From Coriobacteriia bacterium (GTDB lineage Bacteria > Actinomycetota > Coriobacteriia > Coriobacteriales > UBA8131), in assembly GCA_009781535.1 (NCBI GenBank), contig WQXX01000061.1, positions 1-6,432 of the forward strand: a DNA stretch of 6,432 nt, read 5' to 3'. The position numbers and the translations under genes are program-made. The notes below the pieces were generated by a model. The model was not told where the DNA came from. It saw nothing but the letters and a program-made list of their open reading frames with translations, and made no database searches. This document shows positions 1 through 4,731 of this stretch, piece by piece (within the stretch, counting starts at the first letter, position 1; each line of letters begins with the position of its first letter).

Positions 1-29
1 AAGCTGCGGAAGTGCCGATTCTATTCCCT

Positions 30-55
30 TGTCACCCCGGGCTCGATCCGGGGTC
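30..55. repeat. Small palindromic element, intergenic copy
   Basis: A 7-bp stem (34-40 ACCCCGG with 48-54 CCGGGGT) encloses a 7-nt loop. The 26-bp block TGTCRCCCC-(R)G(R)CTYGATCYGGGGYC matches the core of the three 87-bp repeats inside the downstream pxpBC gene. Two stem pairs differ in a compensated way: A34-T54 here is G-C in the gene copies, and G39-C49 here is A-T there. This suggests a family of palindromes maintained as hairpins or dyads. Its copy number elsewhere in the genome cannot be judged from this window. No T-tract follows, so it is not an obvious terminator. Confidence 0.6.
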
Positions 56-152
56 TATCAGGGGAGTTGTCGGTTGAATGCGTGTGTTGTCCAGAAAACT
101 GGTCGTAAGACGGTTGCAACAAATAATTGGAGCTATAAGGATCGCATAAGGC

Positions 153-158
153 AGGAAG
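153..158 (+). promoter_or_regulatory. Ribosome binding site of pxpBC
   Basis: AGGAAG, with AGGA ending 5 nt before the TTG at 162. An in-frame TAA at 147-149 rules out any earlier start, so TTG 162 is the only reasonable start for the full KipI domain. Confidence 0.55.
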
Positions 159-161
159 ACA

Positions 162-2168
162 TTGATTTATCCAGAAGCGAAACTCTTTACGGTGTCGGAC
201 ACTGCCTACAGTGTCGAGTTTGGCGACGAGATCAGCGAAGAACTGAGCAGCAAAGTCGCTTCTCTGGTTGCGCTTCTTGATGAGGAGCGCCCTCTGGGGC
301 TTATCGAACTTATCCCCAGTTATCGTTGCGTGATGGTTGAATACGACCCCTTGCTTGTGGACGCTGGGCAGATGCTTGAGCTGCTTGCGGACTGCGCGCG
401 CCGTGCGCAGGGGCGCGTTGCAACGGTGGGGCGGACTGTTGAGATACCCGTGTGTTACGGAGGACAATACGGTCCTGACCTTGCTGATGTGGCGGTTGAA
501 ACAGGCTTAAGTGAGCAAGACCTTATTGCGATGCACAGCGCAGGAGACTATCTGGTCCACATGATGGGTTTTACGCCGGGTTTTGCATACTTGGGCGGCA
601 TGGACAAACGCCTTGCGTGCTCGCGGCTGAGTACGCCACGCACCAGTGTTTTACCGGGTTCTGTTGGTATCGCGGGCGAGCAGACAGGCGTCTATCCGCT
701 GGCGACACCGGGGGGTTGGCGGCTTATCGGGTGCACACCGCTAAAGCTCTTTGACGCTTCAAGCGCGAGCCCCTTCCTGCTTTCTGGAGGGGACAGGGTG
801 CGTTTTGTGTCCATCGATGAGACGGCTTTTCTTGAGATGGAAGCGAGCGCAGAAGCAAACGAGAAAGAAGTGCTGGTTAATTCTCATGTCGCCCCAGACT
901 TGATCTGGGGCCCAGAGGAAGATTTGTTGGGTACTTGCGTGTGTCCGACTATACGCCAGCAGGTTGATTCTCATGTCGCCCCAGACTTGATCTGGGGCCC
1001 AGAGGAAGATTTGTTGGATGCATGCGTGTGTCCGACTATACGTCAGCAGGTTGATTCTCATGTCGCCCCAGACTTGATCTGGGGCCCAGAGGAAGATTTG
1101 TTGGATGCATGCGTGTGTCCGACTATACGTCAGCAGGTTGATTGTAAAAAAGCACCGCAGTATTTACAAAAGACGAATAATGGCGTGCGCATCGTGCAGA
1201 AAGGCATGCTCACCACCATACAGGATACAGGTCGCAGGGGCTATCAGCGTTTTGGCGTGCCGGTGTCCGGCGTGATGGACTGGTTTGCCTCCAGCCTTGC
1301 CAATATCCTCGTCGGCAACAGCGCTGGAGCGCCCCTGTTGGAAGTCACGGTTATGGGTCCCGTTATCGACATACAAGAGGATTGCTGTTTTGCGGTGACC
1401 GGCGCTGTTTTTGCGTTAAGACTGAATGGGGAGCCAGTGCCGATGAACAGCTGCGTTGCTGCTCCTGCGGGCAGCCGGCTCGACCTGGGGATGGCGCTGG
1501 CAGGCGCTCGTGGGTATATCGCTTTTTCGGGTGGACTTGAGGTGAAGCCCGACATGGGCAGCGCCAGCACCTACCTGAAGGCTGGTCTCGGCGGGCTCAA
1601 CGGCAAACCGCTCCAGAACGGCGACTGGATAGGGGTGCAGCCCGCAGGTCTGCCGGCAGACCTGCGGGCTGGGTTTGACAAGTGCAACACGGGCGCAGAT
1701 TTCCTGCCTCCCTATAGCGCATCTCCACAGGTCAGAGTAGTGATCGACGCTCGTCCAGACTACTTTGCTGCGAATGCTGCCAAGGTTCTCACCACCGGCA
1801 CGTATACGGTGGCACGCGACAGCGACCGCATGGGTTACCGCCTGGAAGGTCCGAGCATTCCATACACCGAGGGAAGCGACGGCAATATCATCTCTGAGGG
1901 CGTTGCATTTGGTTCCATTCAGATAGCAGGTGGGAAACCCATCATCCTAATGGCTGACCGCCAGACGACTGGTGGGTATGCAAAACTCGGAACGGTCATT
2001 ACAGCCGATCTGCCGCTGGTAGCACAGCTGAGACCCGGCGACACACTATCCTTTGCAGAGGTTTCACTGTCGGAAGCACAGGACGCCCACGCTGCCATGC
2101 GTAGGCAGCTTGCCGACCTTAAAGCAGCTTTGTCACATTTCGAATTTTGCAGCAAGGGCATCTTGTAA
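162..2168 (+). CDS. pxpBC: Fused 5-oxoprolinase subunits B and C (KipI-KipA fusion)
   Basis: 668 aa from a TTG start. Residues ~5-225 are a KipI/PxpB domain (CT_C_D family): VCYGGQYGPDL (97-107), MMGFTPGFAYLGG (134-146), GSVGIAGEQTGVYPL (166-180) and GGWRLIGCTPLKLFD (184-198). Residues ~340-640 are a KipA/PxpC domain (CT_A_B family): IQDTGRRGYQRFGVPVSGVMD (352-372, with a break in exact conservation), SDRMGYRLEGP (554-564) and DRQTTGGYAKLGTV (598-611). With PxpA, this pair converts 5-oxoproline to glutamate using ATP in the cytoplasm. The same domains were earlier named Kip sporulation-kinase inhibitor or allophanate hydrolase-like. B-C fusions are known in the family. The linker (241-327) is odd: three 29-residue repeats absent from ordinary family members. 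A perfect DNA palindrome covers residues 493-504. The last 36 bp overlap the hicB gene tail to tail. PxpA is not in the window. Confidence 0.9.
   Translation: MIYPEAKLFTVSDTAYSVEFGDEISEELSSKVASLVALLDEERPLGLIELIPSYRCVMVEYDPLLVDAGQMLELLADCARRAQGRVATVGRTVEIPVCYGGQYGPDLADVAVETGLSEQDLIAMHSAGDYLVHMMGFTPGFAYLGGMDKRLACSRLSTPRTSVLPGSVGIAGEQTGVYPLATPGGWRLIGCTPLKLFDASSASPFLLSGGDRVRFVSIDETAFLEMEASAEANEKEVLVNSHVAPDLIWGPEEDLLGTCVCPTIRQQVDSHVAPDLIWGPEEDLLDACVCPTIRQQVDSHVAPDLIWGPEEDLLDACVCPTIRQQVDCKKAPQYLQKTNNGVRIVQKGMLTTIQDTGRRGYQRFGVPVSGVMDWFASSLANILVGNSAGAPLLEVTVMGPVIDIQEDCCFAVTGAVFALRLNGEPVPMNSCVAAPAGSRLDLGMALAGARGYIAFSGGLEVKPDMGSASTYLKAGLGGLNGKPLQNGDWIGVQPAGLPADLRAGFDKCNTGADFLPPYSASPQVRVVIDARPDYFAANAAKVLTTGTYTVARDSDRMGYRLEGPSIPYTEGSDGNIISEGVAFGSIQIAGGKPIILMADRQTTGGYAKLGTVITADLPLVAQLRPGDTLSFAEVSLSEAQDAHAAMRRQLADLKAALSHFEFCSKGIL
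881..1141 (+). repeat. Three tandem 87-bp in-frame repeats in the pxpBC linker
   Basis: Units are 881-967, 968-1054 and 1055-1141. Units 2 and 3 are identical; unit 1 differs by a few bases near 930-936 and at one base near 956. Each unit encodes 29 residues starting SHVAPDLIWGPEEDLL and ending with CPTIRQQVD. Each contains a hairpin of 8 bp with a 5-nt loop (first copy 891-898 with 904-911), related to the intergenic palindrome at 30-55. The period is a multiple of three and no stop occurs, so the array lengthens the protein by 87 residues between the B and C domains without breaking the frame. Confidence 0.95.
1638..1671. repeat. Perfect 34-bp palindrome inside the pxpC part
   Basis: Arms of 17 bp (CAGCCCGCAGGTCTGCC and its exact reverse complement) meet with no loop, centred between 1654 and 1655. 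The bases just outside (G1637, G1672) do not pair. It encodes QPAGLPADLRAG (residues 493-504) between the strand ending DWIGV and the segment VRVVIDARPDYF, a variable-length stretch in the KipA family. It could form a cruciform or an mRNA hairpin, or be an in-frame palindromic insertion of a type distinct from the 87-bp unit core. Confidence 0.85.
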
Positions 2169-2507
2169 GACTCGAGACAAGCTCAGACCCGAGTGGATCG
2201 CCTTCTCATCCATCCATCTAGGAATACTGACCGTGCGCTTTACCGCATGCCCATCCTTGATTTCTGCACACACCATGGACACGAATTCCCTCTCGCCTGC
2301 AACAATTCCTTGAATCAGCGAGGCGGCGGGAATAGTTTCTCTCTTGTCTTGAAGATATTGTATCCATTGCTTCAGCGCCGACTGCGCCATACGAAGCGCG
2401 CTCCCCAGTGTCTTCGCCTCGCTAATACAACCAGGTAAGTCTGGAAAAGTGATTGTATAGCTTCCGTCGTCGTTAGCACAAAACACTGCAGGGTATATGT
2501 ATTCCAT
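2133..2507 (-). CDS. hicB: Solitary HicB-family antitoxin with ribbon-helix-helix domain
   Basis: 124 aa, normal HicB size. Residues 1-~65 are the HicB-like partial RNase H fold: YPAVFCANDDGSYTITFPD then LPGC (23-27), a helix from ~35, and IPAAS near 59-63. Residues ~89-124 (KRTVSIPRWMDEKA then SLSRVLQDALAAKF) look like a C-terminal ribbon-helix-helix DNA-binding segment. Family members neutralise the HicA mRNA interferase and repress their own promoter. No HicA (GSHH-type small protein) is found beside it on either strand: pxpBC lies downstream and upstream is repeat-rich non-coding DNA. It may be an orphan antitoxin or a stand-alone regulator. ATG 2507 is supported by a strong ribosome binding site and a near-consensus promoter bearing a long inverted repeat. 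Its 3' end overlaps the pxpBC end by 36 bp. Confidence 0.8.
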   Translation of the reverse strand: MEYIYPAVFCANDDGSYTITFPDLPGCISEAKTLGSALRMAQSALKQWIQYLQDKRETIPAASLIQGIVAGEREFVSMVCAEIKDGHAVKRTVSIPRWMDEKAIHSGLSLSRVLQDALAAKFEM

Positions 2508-2515
2508 AGTATCAG

Positions 2516-2521
2516 CTCCTT
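2516..2521 (-). promoter_or_regulatory. Ribosome binding site of hicB
   Basis: AAGGAG on the minus strand, 8 nt before the ATG at 2507. This fixes the start of the antitoxin gene. Confidence 0.8.
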
Positions 2522-2551
2522 ACGTTTCATTAGAATACCTTGTCTTTCGAT

Positions 2552-2580
2552 ATAATAATACGTAAATTACGTATTATCAA
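2552..2580 (-). promoter_or_regulatory. Probable sigma70-type promoter of hicB
   Basis: On the minus strand, TTGATA (2575-2580) is followed by exactly 17 nt and TATTAT (2552-2557), each one base off or close to consensus. Transcription would start about 35-40 nt upstream of the hicB ATG. A perfect inverted repeat sits over the spacer and parts of both boxes. Confidence 0.65.
2555..2577. promoter_or_regulatory. Inverted repeat, likely HicB operator
   Basis: Perfect 11-bp arms ATAATACGTAA and TTACGTATTAT around a single central A (2566). It covers the hicB promoter from the -10 to the -35 box, where a bound repressor would exclude RNA polymerase. HicB proteins with a ribbon-helix-helix domain typically autoregulate, so HicB is the obvious candidate ligand. 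The link is inference from position. Confidence 0.65.
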
Positions 2581-2638
2581 AGGAGGTATTGTAGGGTTTC
2601 TGAACGAAAGACACGAGCATTAACTCTTGCAGGGTTTA

Positions 2639-2767
2639 TAATCAGCCTTGTAGTAAATCGTGTGGAGATTGTGTGCCTGTGTTCAAGAAAGCCATACGGA
2701 AACCGAGCGTCTGCCTTGAGGAAAGTCGTGTGGGATCGAGTATCTGCCTTGCAGAAAGCAATACGAG
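2639..2767 (+). repeat. Degenerate ~33-bp tandem repeats
   Basis: Four diverged units: ~2639-2666, 2667-2701 (35 bp), 2702-2734 (33 bp) and 2735-2767 (33 bp). Units 3 and 4 match at 22 of 33 positions and share TCTGCCTTG and GAAAG. Units 1 and 3 share the ending TCGTGTGG. Units 2 and 4 share AGAAAGC then ATACG. The pattern suggests an older two-unit block of about 68 bp that was duplicated and then decayed. No function is evident. Confidence 0.55.
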
Positions 2768-2836
2768 AGCATATGTGGTGGAAGGGAAAAGGAAATCGAA
2801 GCGAACACAGACACGAATTCAGCCAGCCAAGCGTTC

Positions 2837-3847
2837 TTGGAACGCAGGGCGCGTGTTGCCCGGAAGGTTATCTTGCTTCGAGGATTGACGCGCGCTGAAG
2901 CCCTGAGGCAAGGCAGCCTCTCCGAAAGCCTCGAACTTCCTCCATCGTGTAAAACCTGCCTACCGAATGACGTCTATATCTATCGACCAGAATTGTTGTC
3001 GGAGGATAAAAAGGATCAGACCGCAGAGGTGTCGTCAGCATCGTCAGCATCGTCAGCGTCATCTGCAACACCCGCTCCACGTCCCGCCCTCTTTACCTTT
3101 CATGGCGGCGGCTTTGCCCTCGGTCATGCGCTGCTCATCGAGAGAGTCTGCATATATATCTGCCGGAAGGCGGGTATTCCGGTATTCAATATCGAGTACC
3201 TCAAAACGCCCGAGCACCCTTATCCGGAAGCCCTTAACCAGATCGATGAGATCCTCCAATACGTAGCAGAAAACGCCGGCACTTGGAACATCGACCCCCA
3301 TCAGTTCTTCCTGATGGGGCTGTCGGCAGGCGCGAACCTTGCCGCAGCATGCGCCCTGCGCGCGCGGGAGCAGAGCAACTATACGATTCGCGGGCAGATC
3401 CTGCACTATCCCTATCTTGATGTAGCGACGCCGTTTGCCGATAAAGATCCGGGAGGGCATGTCGAGGTCGATGAGATAACAGAATTCTATAGCGAATTCT
3501 ACGCGCCAGCCTCGATGCGTTGCCTGTCGTATATATCCCCTGTGTATGCTACTGAGGCAGAGCTTGCCGGCATTGCGCCCACTCTTTGTGTGACGGCAGA
3601 ATACGATATCTTGCGAGCTGAGGCTACCTTGTATGTGAAAAAGCTCCAAAGCGCTGGAATCGAAGCCGAGGAATTGGTGATGGCCGGCATGTCTCATGCC
3701 TATATCGAACAGTGGGCGTCATCTGGGTCGTATGCGAATGATATAGGCGTCGGCCTACCGGGGTCAGGCTCGATTGGGGTTTGGATAGCTGCCATCGAAG
3801 CGCTCGATGCAAGCGCCCGTTTCATTAACGCTCACACGAAGTGCTAA
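2837..3847 (+). CDS. Alpha/beta hydrolase, HSL-type esterase/lipase
   Basis: 336 aa from TTG 2837 (324 if TTG 2873 is used; the start is uncertain). The fold is clear: oxyanion-hole motif HGGGF (89-93), nucleophile elbow GLSAGAN (161-167, Ser163), acid in AEYDILRAEA (Asp257) and GMSHAY (His287). This is the hormone-sensitive-lipase-like alpha/beta hydrolase-3 family, cytoplasmic carboxylesterases acting on short acyl or acetyl esters; the true substrate is unknown. There is no signal peptide or membrane segment. Residues ~66-77 form a Ser-Ser-Ala repeat just before the HGGG strand, a position where relatives have a short loop. The last codons (RFINAHTK then Cys and TAA) are the first copy of a 48-bp tandem array that continues past the stop. 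Neighbours are unrelated genes on the opposite strand, so it is probably transcribed alone. Confidence 0.85.
   Translation: MERRARVARKVILLRGLTRAEALRQGSLSESLELPPSCKTCLPNDVYIYRPELLSEDKKDQTAEVSSASSASSASSATPAPRPALFTFHGGGFALGHALLIERVCIYICRKAGIPVFNIEYLKTPEHPYPEALNQIDEILQYVAENAGTWNIDPHQFFLMGLSAGANLAAACALRAREQSNYTIRGQILHYPYLDVATPFADKDPGGHVEVDEITEFYSEFYAPASMRCLSYISPVYATEAELAGIAPTLCVTAEYDILRAEATLYVKKLQSAGIEAEELVMAGMSHAYIEQWASSGSYANDIGVGLPGSGSIGVWIAAIEALDASARFINAHTKC
2862..2867 (+). promoter_or_regulatory. Possible ribosome binding site pointing to a later hydrolase start
   Basis: GGAAGG lies 5 nt before an in-frame TTG at 2873. The TTG at 2837 has no such motif upstream. If used, the hydrolase starts at 2873 and loses 12 residues (arginine-rich, outside the catalytic fold). 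Confidence 0.4.
3032..3067 (+). repeat. Four 9-bp units encoding Ser-Ser-Ala
   Basis: Two TCGTCAGCA units are followed by TCGTCAGCG and TCATCTGCA. They add a 12-residue flexible linker in the hydrolase without changing the frame. Short perfect units like these can change length by replication slippage in steps of three residues. Confidence 0.85.
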
Positions 3848-4057
3848 GACAATCCGGCACAACCGCGTTTCATCAACGCTCATACGAAGCGCTAAGACAA
3901 TCCGGCACAACCGCGTTTCATTAACGCTCACACGAAGTGCTAAGACAATCCGGCACAACCGCGTTTCATTAACGCCCATACCAAGCTCTGAAACTACACG
4001 GTATAATCGCACCTCATCAACGCCCATACCAAGCGCTGAGATACTACCTATGCCAAG
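3818..4057 (+). repeat. 48-bp tandem array duplicating the hydrolase gene end
   Basis: Five units start at 3818, 3866, 3914, 3962 and 4010. Unit 1 is the real gene end. Unit 3 equals unit 1, unit 2 differs by three T/C changes, and units 4 and 5 have diverged in their second half. In the hydrolase frame every unit reads (F/L)INAHTK, one variable residue, then stop (TAA, TAA, TAA, TGA, TGA). Within the INAHTK codons all four variable sites are third positions and synonymous; after the stop the changes are not. The array fills the gap to the convergent response regulator gene. Open frames across it (3807-4133 +, 3764-4027 -) are by-products of a period divisible by three. Confidence 0.9.
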
Positions 4058-4065
4058 TTCTGGAA

Positions 4066-4437
4066 CTATCTATTTGAGCCCAAGTGGAACTGAATGTGAC
4101 TTAAAAGCTCAGTGGTCGAAAACGGTTTGGTGATGAAATCCACAACGCCCAACTCATAACCGCGGGCTTCTACTGAAGCATCAGTTGTGCCGGTGAGGAA
4201 TATAACCGGAATGCGTGCCTGCATCGCATTGGCCTTAAGAAGGCTCAACGCCTCGAATCCGTTCATCTCAGGCATCTCAATATCAAGAAGAATCAGGTCA
4301 GGCAAAATCCTTTCCAGCAGAGAAAACATCTTAGCTGCTGACGGCACCGTTAAAACCCGGTAGTGCTCCGCTAGAACTTCTTTGGCCATGGACAGGTTGG
4401 TGTCGTTATCATCGACAACGAAGATTGTCCTTTGCAT
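4066..4437 (-). CDS. Single-domain (CheY-like) response regulator
   Basis: 123 aa from ATG 4437, chosen over the longer open frame because a GGAGGAG ribosome binding site sits just upstream and the extra N-terminal residues (Trp-rich) do not fit. It is a complete receiver domain: acidic pair Asp9-Asp10 in FVVDDND, phospho-acceptor Asp52 in ILLDIEMPEMNGFEAL, switch Thr82 in VIFLTGT, and Lys104-Pro105 in FITKPF. It has no output domain: the protein ends 18 residues after KP, which is normal for a stand-alone receiver. The motif spacing resembles receivers found in HD-GYP or hybrid-kinase systems. No histidine kinase lies in the window, so its partner is unknown. It converges on the hydrolase and lies downstream of elp3 on the same strand, about 240 bp away with its own possible promoter. 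Confidence 0.88.
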   Translation of the reverse strand: MQRTIFVVDDNDTNLSMAKEVLAEHYRVLTVPSAAKMFSLLERILPDLILLDIEMPEMNGFEALSLLKANAMQARIPVIFLTGTTDASVEARGYELGVVDFITKPFSTTELLSHIQFHLGSNR

Positions 4438-4444
4438 ATCTGCA

Positions 4445-4451
4445 CTCCTCC
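4445..4451 (-). promoter_or_regulatory. Ribosome binding site of the response regulator
   Basis: GGAGGAG on the minus strand, 7-9 nt before the ATG at 4437. It decides the start in favour of the 123-residue form beginning MQRTIFVVDD. Confidence 0.8.
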
Positions 4452-4507
4452 ACCACCAGGCTGGGCAATACGAACCGAGACGCCAAACACTATTCATACC
4501 ATAACAT

Positions 4508-4535
4508 ATTCTAACATGGAAAAGGCAAACTTTAA
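4508..4535 (-). promoter_or_regulatory. Possible promoter of the response regulator
   Basis: TTAAAG (4530-4535), 16 nt, then TAGAAT (4508-4513) on the minus strand, leaving a leader of roughly 65 nt. The -10 box is good and the -35 box weak. A competing pair, TTGCCT with TATGGT at 19 nt, lies in the same AT-rich stretch. Confidence 0.3.
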
Positions 4536-4559
4536 CACAATGCTCAAGGTTTGCGCTAC

Positions 4560-4731
4560 CAAATGAGCGCTAACTGCTGATACAAACCGTTGTCGGCAAA
4601 GCCAAGGCCCCGACCGTTATCAAATGAGCGCTAACTGTTGACAAAGGCCGTTGTCGGCAAAGCCAAGGCTCCGACCGTTACCAAATGAGCGCTAACTGCT
4701 GATACAAACCGTTGTCGGCAAAGCCAAGGCT
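4560..4731 (-). repeat. 61-bp tandem array duplicating the elp3 gene end
   Basis: Three units: 4682-~4731 (the real end of elp3), 4621-4681 and 4560-4620. Read on the minus strand, each encodes LGFADNGL(Y/C)QQLALI. The real end then has TGG TAA. The middle copy has TGA TAA. The outer copy has TGG TAG. Over the shared 48 bp the outer copy is identical to the gene. The middle copy changes GGT to GGC, TTG to CTT and CAG to CAA (all silent), plus one Tyr to Cys. The two extra copies share a junction CGGTCGG-GCC that the gene lacks. The period is not a multiple of three, so the copies cannot be one extended frame. Confidence 0.9.

Larger units (their letters stand above)
1..161. other. Gene-free leader upstream of pxpBC
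   Basis: Apart from the palindrome at 30-55, I see no gene. Short open frames here have no recognisable product. I found no convincing -35/-10 pair: TTGCAA at 114-119 and TATAAG at 134-139 are only 14 nt apart. The pxpBC ribosome binding site lies at the right end. An upstream pxpA gene, if present, is outside the window. Confidence 0.5.
2508..2836. other. Non-coding region between hicB and the hydrolase
   Basis: It contains the hicB ribosome binding site, promoter and operator (2516-2580), an orphan Shine-Dalgarno AAAGGAGGT on the plus strand (2579-2587) with no open frame behind it, and degenerate ~33-bp repeats (2639-2767). Short overlapping open frames at 2662-2898 and 2673-2888 are products of the repeats and resemble nothing known. 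The hydrolase frame is already open from 2720 but has no ATG, GTG or TTG before 2837. Confidence 0.6.
4438..4677. other. Gap between elp3 and the response regulator
   Basis: It holds the two extra 61-bp elp3-end copies (4560-4681), an AT-richer stretch with a possible minus-strand promoter (4508-4535), and the response regulator ribosome binding site. No further gene and no hairpin with a T-tract is seen. Confidence 0.6.

Noticed and set aside
29..280. Small plus-strand gene ahead of pxpBC
   Set aside because: It overlaps the start of the KipI domain in another frame, shows no family features and has no ribosome binding site.
759..1061. Minus-strand gene across the 87-bp repeats
   Set aside because: It lies antisense to a well-supported PxpB domain and linker. 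It stays open only because the repeat period is a multiple of three.
2551..2556. Plus-strand promoter (TATAAT)
   Set aside because: No acceptable -35 box lies 16-18 nt upstream, and the same bases are explained by the minus-strand hicB promoter.
2588..2836. Degraded hicA toxin gene
   Set aside because: No GSHH-like motif or HicA-like stretch is seen in any plus or minus frame; only the orphan Shine-Dalgarno hints at a lost gene.
3818..4057. CRISPR array
   Set aside because: Units abut directly with no unique spacers, and unit 1 is part of a coding sequence.
3764..4133. Repeat proteins on both strands (16-residue repeats)
   Set aside because: The open frames arise because the 48-bp period is divisible by three. 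The only frame with silent variation is the hydrolase frame, which has a stop in every unit.
4438..4497. Longer response regulator start at 4497
   Set aside because: The added 20 residues are Trp/Cys-rich and unlike any receiver N-terminus, and the strong ribosome binding site at 4445-4451 lies inside that extension.
4525..4554. Rho-independent terminator for elp3
   Set aside because: The only stem (GCAAAC with GTTTGC) is 6 bp with an 18-nt loop and no T-tract.
3888..4577. Shared 8-mer AGCGCTAA in the 48-bp and 61-bp arrays as a common recombination site
   Set aside because: Eight bases containing a palindromic hexamer are weak evidence, and only unit 2 of the 48-bp array has the exact match.
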